Shown one piece after another: positions 8,177-14,162 of a DNA stretch of 23,341 nt. Position numbers and translations under genes: made by a program. Position 1 is the first letter of the stretch. Every line of letters begins with the position of its first letter. The notes below the pieces were generated by a model. It was not told the origin of the DNA. It made no database searches and saw only the letters and a program-made list of their open reading frames with translations. The DNA lies in NCBI GenBank assembly GCA_965370415.1, contig CBDUTJ010000044.1, positions 1 through 23,341 of the forward strand. The letters are read 5' to 3'. Source of the DNA: JACNIV01 sp965370415 (lineage in GTDB: Bacteria > Cloacimonadota > Cloacimonadia > Cloacimonadales > TCS61).

Positions 8177-8205
8177 AAACTATGAAAACAGCTAATTCTT
8201 TGCAA
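8177..8205 (-). promoter_or_regulatory. Candidate sigma-70-like promoter for the channel operon
   Basis: Read on the minus strand, TTGCAA (8200-8205) is followed after exactly 17 bases by TAGTTT (8177-8182), about 43 bases before the GTG start. The match to consensus is partial. It is the best candidate in the divergent region. Confidence 0.3.
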
Positions 8206-8281
8206 GATTTTTTCTTTGACACATCATGTTCAAGGTTATTTTTGTATATATATTTTTTTAGAATATTGAGTGAGGTGTTGT

Positions 8282-8506
8282 ATGATAATGTTCAGCATAG
8301 ACGAAAAAAAGATTGTAAATCTGGATAATGTTTTCAAGATGGAACTGATCAACATGGAAGATAGTAATGAATATTACTGGCGTTTCTTTGCCACAGATGA
8401 CACATTCTGTACAAGTCAACCCTTTGAAAATGAAAGTGAGGCAAAAGAGTGGTTGAAAATGCGAGTATTACGAGCAAAAGGATCTGGTGATATTATCGGG
8501 TTGTAA
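8282..8506 (+). CDS. Small conserved-style protein of unknown function
   Basis: A 74-residue acidic-to-neutral soluble protein, first gene of the plus-strand half. I chose ATG 8282 because GAGGTG sits 4 bases upstream; a GTG at 8270 would place the start inside its own SD. The body shows alternating strands and a helix: KIVNLDNVFKMELI, YYWRFFATDD, then FENESEAKEWLKMRV. This resembles small stand-alone proteins in other bacteria that bear an (I/V)NLDNV start and an FxSExEAxxWL end, none with a known role. No TM segment or metal motif. It is followed by 625 bases without a conventional gene. Confidence 0.7.
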   Translation: MIMFSIDEKKIVNLDNVFKMELINMEDSNEYYWRFFATDDTFCTSQPFENESEAKEWLKMRVLRAKGSGDIIGL

Positions 8507-8597
8507 GTAATTATCACATTATGTAGTTAACAAAAATTTTGAGCCGGATATTTCCATAAAGAACTTTTCTTAGTGATAAAAGTTCAAGAAAAAATTC

Positions 8598-8603
8598 TTG
8601 ACA
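8598..8603 (+). promoter_or_regulatory. TTGACA -35-like hexamer before the structured RNA
   Basis: A perfect TTGACA lies 73 bases before the mini-ORF ATG, directly after a 7-bp hairpin (8584-8601). No good TATAAT is found 17 bases on (GATAGG there; AT-rich TATATAAAGATA overlaps the spacer). It could be a promoter with a divergent -10. Confidence 0.35.
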
Positions 8604-8670
8604 TAAAAAGCCTATATAAAGATAGGCGTGCGTTTCAAAGTGAAACGTAAATAAATAAAAGGAGGGTTTC

Positions 8671-8718
8671 ATGACTAATTTTAAACTCATCAGGACTCCG
8701 CAAGGCAGTTCTGTATAA
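8671..8718 (+). CDS. 15-residue leader-like peptide ORF
   Basis: ATG 8671 follows an excellent SD (AAGGAGGG, four bases of spacing) and encodes MTNFKLIRTPQGSSV before TAA. No run of a single amino acid marks it as a classical amino-acid attenuator. The last third of the ORF folds into the GCAA-tetraloop hairpin (8691-8713), and its stop codon lies within the next helix (8717-8736), so ribosome position would affect downstream folding. Whether it is translated is inferred from the SD alone. Confidence 0.45.
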   Translation: MTNFKLIRTPQGSSV

Positions 8719-8860
8719 CAGGCGACTGATCCTGTTAAACCTTTGTATTAGTTCGTAGGCTTATAAACAGCCGATAATATATACTGGTGGGATTAGTCTA
8801 ATGTATAAACATGGGCATATCCCACTATTTTTGTATCTAAAAATAAAAATTTAAATACAA

Positions 8861-8899
8861 AAAGCTCGAAGGGGGAAGCCCTTTCGAGCTTTTTTTTTA
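8861..8899 (+). terminator. Strong rho-independent terminator
   Basis: The stem AGCTCGAAGGG (8863-8873) pairs with CCCTTTCGAGCT (8879-8890) with one bulged T, and is followed by nine T (8890-8898). The A-rich 5' flank pairs with the T-tract or, alternatively, with TTTTTGTAT upstream. It ends the structured RNA. Confidence 0.85.
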
Positions 8900-9030
8900 T
8901 AAAAAATGATGTTAATAGAAGATGCTTGTGGAAAAATCATAATGTTGGTTTAAACAGAAAGGAAGAAAGTAATTGAGAAAATTATTAAAAGAAGAAGTTT
9001 TGGGAAAAGCTTCTAATAACCCCTCTTAGT

Positions 9031-9116
9031 CTCCCCTTGTTAAGGGGAGTTATACGGAATTATAATTTAAAAAACCGATTAAATCCCCCTTTATAAGGGG
9101 GAACTAAAGGGGGTTT
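9031..9116. repeat. Two CCCCTT/AAGGGG palindromes before the exporter
   Basis: CTCCCCTT-GTT-AAGGGGAG (9031-9049) and TCCCCCTT-TAT-AAGGGGGA (9084-9102) are both 8-3-8 hairpins. A third G-tract, AAAGGGGGTTT (9106-9116), can pair with the same AAATCCCCCTTT (9081-9092) as an alternative. Elements of this form are frequent dispersed intergenic repeats. The SD of the ABC gene follows directly. Confidence 0.65.
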
Positions 9117-9131
9117 GAAGAGGAAGTTACT

Positions 9132-10991
9132 ATGAAAAAGTTTAAGTTAATCTGGGACTTTATGAAAGGTAGCAGATCGCTGTATGTTTTCTCGATAGCT
9201 GCTATTGGATTTGCTACATTCATCCGCTTCATCTGGCCTATGATATTGCGAGTAACTGTGGATTCGATAATCGGTGATAATCCTTTGCAGGTACAAGGTT
9301 GGCTGGCTCCGGTATTTGAAAGTATATTCCATTTTCTTGGTGGAAAAAGCATTCTTGCTCAAAGTCTTTGGATGTGCAGTCTCATCCTGATTTTACTTAC
9401 TATTTCACGTGGAATATTTTTATTCTTCAAAGGAAAATGGTCGGCAATTGCATCGGAATCTATTGTGCAGAATATCCGTGATAGATTGTACGATCATCTG
9501 CAATATCTGCCTTTTGAATATCATGTGAAGGCAAAGACGGGAGACCTGATCCAGCGCTGTACATCAGATCTGGAAACTATCCGTAGGTTTCTTGCTATCC
9601 AATTAGTGGAGGTGGGAAGAGCACTTTTCATGTTGACTTTTGCGCTTTCTTTCATGCTGCCAATGAATGTGAAGATGACGCTTATCTCGCTTGCGCTGGT
9701 TCCATTGATATTTGCTTTTGCCGTTTTATTTTTCATAAAAGTAAAAATAGCATTCAAAGAATCGGATGAATCGGAAGGAAGACTTTCCACGGTACTGCAG
9801 GAAAACCTGACAGGAGTCCGGGTGGTTCGTGCCTTTGCCCGCCAGAAATTTGAGATAGATAAGTTCGATGGAAAAAATGCAGAATATCGTGATAAAACAT
9901 ATCATCTCATCCGTCTTCTGGCGTGGTATTGGTCGGTATCGGATTTCTTCAGTCTTATGCAGATTGGAGCGGTTATAATCTTGGGAACTTTTTGGGCAGC
10001 TAAAGGCGTCATCAGTCTGGGAACTCTGATGGCATTCTCATCATACGTGGGAATGCTGCTCTGGCCTATCCGCCAGATGGGAAGAGTTCTTACCGATATG
10101 GGAAAAGCACAGGTTTCTATTGAGCGTATCCAGGAAATATTAGATGAACCAATAGAAGATTTGGATAAAGGTTCTTTCTTGGAAAAAATAAATGGTGAGA
10201 TCGAGTTCAAGAACGTTTCCTTCCAATATGAAGAAGGGAAACCGATATTGAAGAATATTTCCTTCAAAGCAGAGAAAGGACAGACCATCGCTATTTTGGG
10301 TCCCACAGGTTCCGGTAAAACTACACTGGTAAATCTTTTGCCCAGGTTGTACGATTACAAAAGTGGTTCGATCACGATAGATGGTGTGGATATCAGGTCC
10401 ATCAGTAAGAAGACCTTGCGCCGGAACATAGGAATTGTGCTGCAGGAACCATTCCTGTTTTCCAGAACTATAAAGGAGAACATCGGGCTGGCAAAGAAAA
10501 AGGTAAAAGATGACGATGTCTTCCAGGCAGCGCAAATTGCATCCATTCACGATGTGATAATAGACTTTGAACAGGGTTATAAAACTGCTGTCGGTGAACG
10601 GGGAGTAACGCTTTCCGGTGGACAGAAACAGCGTGTAGCCATTGCTCGAACCATCATCAATGGAAATCCTATCTTGATATTCGATGATTCGTTGAGCGCT
10701 GTGGATACAGAAACCGATGCAGCTATCAGGAAGAAGTTAAGAATGCGCAGAGAGAAGGTAACTACATTTATCATCTCTCACAGACTTTCAACGTTAGCAG
10801 AAGCTGATCTGATTCTGGTGTTGGATAATGGAGAGCTTGTTCAAAAAGGAACTCATCTTCAATTGGTCGAGCAGGAAGGCTTGTATAAACGTATTTGGGC
10901 TATCCAGACCTCTCTGGAAGAAGAACTTGCTCTGGAGCAGGAAGGCATTGAAATGAAAATTGATAAAAATAAGGGAAAGAAAATTGTGTAA
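9132..10991 (+). CDS. ABC exporter half-transporter, degenerate-site subunit
   Basis: A 619-residue TMD-NBD half-exporter of the MsbA/LmrA type: six TM helices within about residues 15-325, then an ATPase domain. Walker A is GPTGSGKT (390-397), Q-loop VLQEP, signature LSGGQ (494-498), Walker B ILIFD518 and switch His550 in ISHR. The residue after the Walker B Asp, normally the catalytic Glu, is Asp519. Together with the partner gene 167 bases on, this marks the degenerate-site subunit of a heterodimeric exporter (TM287/288, BmrCD or LmrCD class). A Glu-rich tail (EEELALEQEGIE) ends the protein. SD AGAGGAAG precedes the ATG. Likely drug, lipid or peptide export; substrate unknown. Confidence 0.93.
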   Translation: MKKFKLIWDFMKGSRSLYVFSIAAIGFATFIRFIWPMILRVTVDSIIGDNPLQVQGWLAPVFESIFHFLGGKSILAQSLWMCSLILILLTISRGIFLFFKGKWSAIASESIVQNIRDRLYDHLQYLPFEYHVKAKTGDLIQRCTSDLETIRRFLAIQLVEVGRALFMLTFALSFMLPMNVKMTLISLALVPLIFAFAVLFFIKVKIAFKESDESEGRLSTVLQENLTGVRVVRAFARQKFEIDKFDGKNAEYRDKTYHLIRLLAWYWSVSDFFSLMQIGAVIILGTFWAAKGVISLGTLMAFSSYVGMLLWPIRQMGRVLTDMGKAQVSIERIQEILDEPIEDLDKGSFLEKINGEIEFKNVSFQYEEGKPILKNISFKAEKGQTIAILGPTGSGKTTLVNLLPRLYDYKSGSITIDGVDIRSISKKTLRRNIGIVLQEPFLFSRTIKENIGLAKKKVKDDDVFQAAQIASIHDVIIDFEQGYKTAVGERGVTLSGGQKQRVAIARTIINGNPILIFDDSLSAVDTETDAAIRKKLRMRREKVTTFIISHRLSTLAEADLILVLDNGELVQKGTHLQLVEQEGLYKRIWAIQTSLEEELALEQEGIEMKIDKNKGKKIV

Positions 10992-11158
10992 TAATGTTTT
11001 ATGTTCCCAAGCTGGGGCTTGGGAACAAGAATAGGATAGTGTTAACCGTTGAAAAGGTTTAGTATGAAGAGAAGTCTTATAAACCTTTTCAAGGTGACTA
11101 AAAAAAAGGAAACTTAGTGATTCTTAGTGTTCTTAGTGGCTATAAAAAGAGGTAAATT
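10992..11158. repeat. Palindrome cluster between the two ABC genes
   Basis: It holds GTTCCCAAGC-TGGG-GCTTGGGAAC (11003-11026, perfect 10-bp arms), then TTGAAAAGGTTTA/TAAACCTTTTCAA (11049-11061 with 11080-11092, perfect 13-bp arms, 18-base loop), then three CTTAGTG copies at 11113, 11123 and 11132. No U-tract follows, so these are more likely dispersed repeats than terminators. The SD AGAGGTAA of the second ABC gene lies at the end. Confidence 0.7.
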
Positions 11159-12985
11159 ATGGATGCATTTAAAGAACAGGAATATGATAAAAGATTTGAT
11201 ATAAGTTTATGGAAGAAGTTATTGCAGTTCTGTAAACCATATAAAAAAAGGCTTGTGATCTTGGGACTCTTTATGATAGGTCTAGCAAGTGTGGACGTTA
11301 TCTTTCCGCTGATGAGCAAATATGCTGTAGATAACTTTGTAATTCCCGGAAAGACCGATGGAATAGTATTGTTCGGAATAATCTATTTCCTGTTGATAGC
11401 TGTACAGGCTGCAAACATTTTTTTCTTCATCGATATTGCAGGAAAGATAGAGATGTATCTTACTTATGATATCCGGAAGAAAGGATTCCAGCATCTGCAG
11501 GAGCTTTCGTTTAATTATTACGATAAAACTCCTGTAGGTTGGCTGATGGCAAGGATGACTTCTGATAGTCAGCGGTTGGGAAGCTTCATCTCGTGGGGTA
11601 TTGTGGACCTTGTCTGGGGATTTTCCTATATGATCCTGATCTCGATAACAATGCTTATTCTGAACTGGAAATTAGCATTAGTAACCCTTACCGTTGTTCC
11701 GGTGCTGGTTGTGCTGAGCTTGTTTTTCCAGAAGAAGATACTTAAAGCATATCGAAAGGTAAGGAAGACAAACTCTAAGATAACCGGATCGTTTAATGAA
11801 GGAATTGCCGGAGCAAAAACCACAAAAACCTTGGTTCGGGAAGCAGAAAATCTGCAGGAATTCCAGGTGAATACTTCTGAGATGTATCGTTCATCTGTGA
11901 AAGCTGCTATTTTTTCTTCGCTTTACCTGCCGGCTGTTCTTACGCTGGGAAGCATAGGTACAGGACTTGCCCTCTGGTTTGGCGGAGAAGGCGTGATGAT
12001 GCAGGCAATAAGCTATGGTACTCTGGTTGCGTTCATTTCCTACACAGTTCAGTTTTTTGAACCAATGCGGGAACTGGCTCGTGTATTTGCAGAACTGCAA
12101 AATGCACAGGCTTCTGCAGAACGGATCTTCTCGATGATAGATGAAAATCCTCAGATAACAGATAACTCTGAAGTCATTAAAAAATTTGGGAATATTCTTC
12201 GATCAAAAGAGGAGAACTGGCCAAAAATAAACGGAAATATATCTTTCGAAGATGTTACATTCGGTTATAAAGATGGAGAAAGAGTTCTGGAGAATTTCAC
12301 ACTGGATATCAAAGCCGGTGAAACCATTGCTTTGGTAGGTGAAACAGGCTCCGGTAAAAGCACGATCGTGAACCTTGCCTGCCGGTTTTATGAACCAACG
12401 AAAGGAAAGATAAAGATAGATGGAGAAGATTATCGCAGTCGTTCGATGTTGTGGCTGCAATCCAACCTGGGTTATGTTCTGCAGACTCCTCATCTGTTCA
12501 GCGGCTCAATCAAAGAGAACATTGCTTATGGCAGGCTGGATGCAACTGATGATGAGATCATTGAAGCTGCTAAGTTGGTCAATGCTCATAATTTCATAAT
12601 GAAGCTGAAAAAAGGTTATTATTCTGAGGTTGGTGAAGGCGGAGCCAGACTCTCAACAGGTGAGAAGCAATTGATATCTTTTGCTAGAGCGATTTTAGCT
12701 GATCCCAGGATATTCATTCTGGATGAAGCTACTTCGTCTGTAGATACAGAAACCGAGCAGTTGATACAGGAAGCGATACACAAAGTTCTGGAAAATAGAA
12801 CCAGTTTCATCATTGCTCACAGACTTTCTACTATCCGCTCTGCAGATCGCATCCTGGTAATACAAAAAGGTAAGATAACCGAACAGGGAGATCATCATGA
12901 ACTGCTGAAGCAAAAGGGTTATTATTATAGGCTTTACACAAACCAATTCATGGAAGAGCAGAAAGCATTGCTGTTGAATGCGTGA
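11159..12985 (+). CDS. ABC exporter half-transporter, catalytic-site subunit
   Basis: A 608-residue TMD-NBD half-exporter with TM helices at about residues 33-320. The NBD has Walker A GETGSGKS (394-401), Q-loop VLQTP, a deviant signature LSTGE (498-502) in place of LSGGQ, Walker B IFILD522 with catalytic Glu523, and His554 in IAHR. Its intact Walker A/B would pair with the canonical LSGGQ of the preceding gene product to form the one competent ATPase site. Its own altered signature faces the partner's Glu-to-Asp site. This complementarity is strong evidence that the two act as a heterodimer. An insertion near residues 341-358 (KKFGNILRSKEENWPK) precedes the NBD. SD AGAGGTAA supports the start. 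Confidence 0.93.
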   Translation: MDAFKEQEYDKRFDISLWKKLLQFCKPYKKRLVILGLFMIGLASVDVIFPLMSKYAVDNFVIPGKTDGIVLFGIIYFLLIAVQAANIFFFIDIAGKIEMYLTYDIRKKGFQHLQELSFNYYDKTPVGWLMARMTSDSQRLGSFISWGIVDLVWGFSYMILISITMLILNWKLALVTLTVVPVLVVLSLFFQKKILKAYRKVRKTNSKITGSFNEGIAGAKTTKTLVREAENLQEFQVNTSEMYRSSVKAAIFSSLYLPAVLTLGSIGTGLALWFGGEGVMMQAISYGTLVAFISYTVQFFEPMRELARVFAELQNAQASAERIFSMIDENPQITDNSEVIKKFGNILRSKEENWPKINGNISFEDVTFGYKDGERVLENFTLDIKAGETIALVGETGSGKSTIVNLACRFYEPTKGKIKIDGEDYRSRSMLWLQSNLGYVLQTPHLFSGSIKENIAYGRLDATDDEIIEAAKLVNAHNFIMKLKKGYYSEVGEGGARLSTGEKQLISFARAILADPRIFILDEATSSVDTETEQLIQEAIHKVLENRTSFIIAHRLSTIRSADRILVIQKGKITEQGDHHELLKQKGYYYRLYTNQFMEEQKALLLNA

Positions 12986-12986
12986 T

Positions 12987-13012
12987 GTAACGCAAACATC
13001 CTGTTTGCGAAG
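12987..13012. repeat. CGCAAACA-TCC-TGTTTGCG palindrome, copy 1
   Basis: An 8-3-8 hairpin at 12991-13009 within a 26-base unit that recurs at 13146-13171 with a single difference (loop TCC versus TCT). It begins 2 bases after the ABC gene stop; no U-tract follows. Confidence 0.7.
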
Positions 13013-13014
13013 AG

Positions 13015-13033
13015 CACAATCAGGGTGATTGTG
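13015..13033. repeat. CACAATCA-GGG-TGATTGTG palindrome
   Basis: A perfect 8-3-8 hairpin directly after the previous one. Its arms are unrelated in sequence, but the core CA-GGG-TG is, on the opposite strand, CA-CCC-TG, like CA-TCC-TG in its neighbour. Confidence 0.65.
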
Positions 13034-13115
13034 ATACAAAATAAAATTAGAGGTACAGAATGAAAAAAGTAATGAATAAGATCCGGAATTTTTGTTAGAT
13101 GAAAAAGCAAACTGA

Positions 13116-13137
13116 TTCCCATGCTCCAGCGTGGGAA
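13116..13137. repeat. GTTCCC-type palindrome
   Basis: TTCCCATGCT-CC-AGCGTGGGAA forms a 10-bp stem with one G-U pair and is followed by CGAGG, matching the GGAACGAG end of the family members at 6158 and 19398. Confidence 0.65.
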
Positions 13138-13145
13138 CGAGGAAA

Positions 13146-13171
13146 GTAACGCAAACATCTTGTTTGCGAAG
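13146..13171. repeat. CGCAAACA-TCT-TGTTTGCG palindrome, copy 2
   Basis: Second copy of the 26-base unit at 12987-13012. It is followed by CTTTCCGC-AGGA-GCGGAGAG (13176-13195), a further imperfect hairpin, and then by the SD region of the P-loop gene. Confidence 0.7.
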
Positions 13172-13250
13172 TAGGCTTTCCGCAGGAGCGGAGAGAGTTA
13201 CGTTCCAAAGGAAAAATGGAAAGAAAAATCTAACAAAAAAAGGAGAAAAA

Positions 13251-13862
13251 ATGTTGTTTTTAATAAGTGGTGCAGCAGCTACTGGAAAGAAATCGGTAGT
13301 AAGGATATTGAAAGATAAATTAGAAAATATCGAGTGTCATGATTTTAATGAAACACCGGTGAAAGATGGAACTAACAGACGGATCGTTTTGGAAGATTGG
13401 GTACAAAAAGCATTGGAAGTGCAGAAGAACGGAAAGGATTTCTTAATTTCAGCTCAAAGTCCGTTTGGTGAATTACTGGCTTGTCCTTCTGCTATTAAAC
13501 TTGATGGTATAAAGTGTTGTCTGCTCGATTGTCACGATTTTGTGAGAGTTGAAAGATATCTGGATCGTCCCCAGTTTAAAGAATGGCCTCTTGGCATGGA
13601 CACATTGTGTTGGGCTGTTTTTCATCGTATGCATGCTCATGATCCAAAGTGGGAACAGAGAGTTATAGTTGATAAAGAACTCCCGGATTATGGTTGGAAA
13701 AGATGGTCAAAATGGACTGCAAAGGATGACCGTTGGGATGTAAAAATTATCGACACATCTGAGAATAAAATAGAATGTACAGCCAATCTGGTGTATGATT
13801 GGATTCTGGAAGAAAAGAGTAATTCCCAGGCTTTAACACCAAAAACCAAATGGTGGCTCTAG
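13251..13862 (+). CDS. Putative P-loop NTP-binding protein
   Basis: A 203-residue cytosolic protein. It starts with a beta strand and phosphate-binding loop, MLFLISGAAATGKKS (G7..G12-K13), like small nucleotide kinases, but the position after GK is Lys rather than Ser/Thr, with Ser15 next. Other notable blocks are ECHDFNETPV (28-37, possible acidic second motif), SPFGELLACPSAIKLDGIKC, LLDCHDFVRVERYLDR and a Trp-rich C-terminal third (W..RWSKWTAKDDRW). I recall a small uncharacterised ATP-binding family with the GELLACPSA and LLDC blocks. ATG 13251 is chosen for AAGGAG six bases upstream; an earlier in-frame start lies in palindromes. No substrate can be proposed. Confidence 0.8.
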   Translation: MLFLISGAAATGKKSVVRILKDKLENIECHDFNETPVKDGTNRRIVLEDWVQKALEVQKNGKDFLISAQSPFGELLACPSAIKLDGIKCCLLDCHDFVRVERYLDRPQFKEWPLGMDTLCWAVFHRMHAHDPKWEQRVIVDKELPDYGWKRWSKWTAKDDRWDVKIIDTSENKIECTANLVYDWILEEKSNSQALTPKTKWWL

Positions 13863-13967
13863 TATTTGATCTGGTTCCCCTGCTCCTGTGTGTGGGAACC
13901 GGGATTTCCGGTTGAACTTGACTCGAAAGACAAAGTCGTTGATTCGAGAACAACCCTGGAGTGAAAA
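13863..13967. repeat. GTTCCC-type palindrome and nested hairpin
   Basis: GGTTCCC (13873-13879) pairs with GGGAACC (13894-13900). Then ACCGG-GATTT-CCGGT follows, and a nested hairpin in which GGTTG pairs with CAACC and CTCGAA with TTCGAG, ending near 13957. No U-tract. Confidence 0.5.
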
Positions 13968-14150
13968 ATGAAAACAGGAACTAAAAAGCTATATAGCAGA
14001 AAGCGTCCGGCACACCCGGATGAAGCACATACTTCCAGCAAACGCTGGTTCAAAAAGAAAGGGCGAAAAGCTGTGCGTAAACATTTGAAAGATGAAATAC
14101 AAAAACAGCAGCCTGATTCTGAATTAGAAAAACCAAATGATTCCAGATAA
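13968..14150 (+). CDS. Small basic protein
   Basis: A 60-residue protein with 19 Lys/Arg, concentrated in residues 2-46 (KRWFKKKGRKAVRKHLKDE), and an acidic, Pro-containing tail. No TM segment or known motif. It could bind nucleic acid or ribosomes, but this is a guess from charge. GGAG six bases before the ATG supports translation. It sits between the P-loop gene and, 12 bases on, the Eis-like acetyltransferase gene, so it is probably in that operon. Function unknown; it could conceivably be a spurious frame. Confidence 0.6.
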   Translation: MKTGTKKLYSRKRPAHPDEAHTSSKRWFKKKGRKAVRKHLKDEIQKQQPDSELEKPNDSR

Positions 14151-14162
14151 TAAGGAGAAAAA

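Larger units (their letters stand above)
8604..8899 (+). ncRNA. Candidate structured leader RNA or sRNA ending at a terminator
   Basis: I do not recognise a known RNA family, but helices follow one another: GCCTAT/ATAGGC (8610-8615 with 8622-8627), CGTTTCA/TGAAACG (8631-8637 with 8641-8647), a hairpin with a GCAA tetraloop (CAGGAC..CC-GCAA-GG..GTTCTG, 8691-8713), AACAGG/CCTGTT (8717-8722 with 8731-8736), GGCT/AGCC (8758-8761 with 8769-8772), GTGGGAT/ATCCCAC (8787-8793 with 8819-8825) and TTTTTGTAT/ATACAAAAA (8828-8836 with 8855-8863), then an intrinsic terminator. It includes a strong SD and a 15-codon ORF. It is either a cis-acting attenuator for the ABC genes 230 bases on or an independent small RNA or peptide mRNA. 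The RNA ends are inferred. Confidence 0.5.
8507..9131. other. 625-base gene-poor stretch before the ABC exporter
   Basis: It contains tandem small hairpins at 8561-8601, the candidate structured RNA with a mini-ORF and terminator (8604-8899) and two CCCC/GGGG palindromes (9031-9049, 9084-9102). There is also a possible second tiny ORF: TTG 8973 after GGAAG, 18 codons to the TAG at 9027-9029. The rest is AT-rich with nothing recognisable. Confidence 0.6.

Noticed and set aside
8801..8854. 17-codon ORF starting ATG 8801
   Set aside because: No SD upstream, and it lies inside the helices preceding the terminator.
8604..8899. tRNA, tmRNA or a known riboswitch
   Set aside because: No T-loop motif, no acceptor stem with CCA and no tmRNA end sequences; I could not match the conserved cores of c-di-GMP, TPP, SAM or cobalamin riboswitches.
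12987..13033. Rho-independent terminator after the second ABC gene
   Set aside because: Both hairpins lack a following U-tract and belong to a repeat type also found elsewhere in the window.
12987..13195. CRISPR-like array
   Set aside because: Only two near-identical units 159 bases apart, interspersed with unrelated palindromes; no regular repeat-spacer pattern and no cas genes.
13131..13250. Longer N terminus for the P-loop protein
   Set aside because: The extra 40 residues translate palindromic repeats, and ATG 13251 has a good SD directly before a typical beta-strand/P-loop start.
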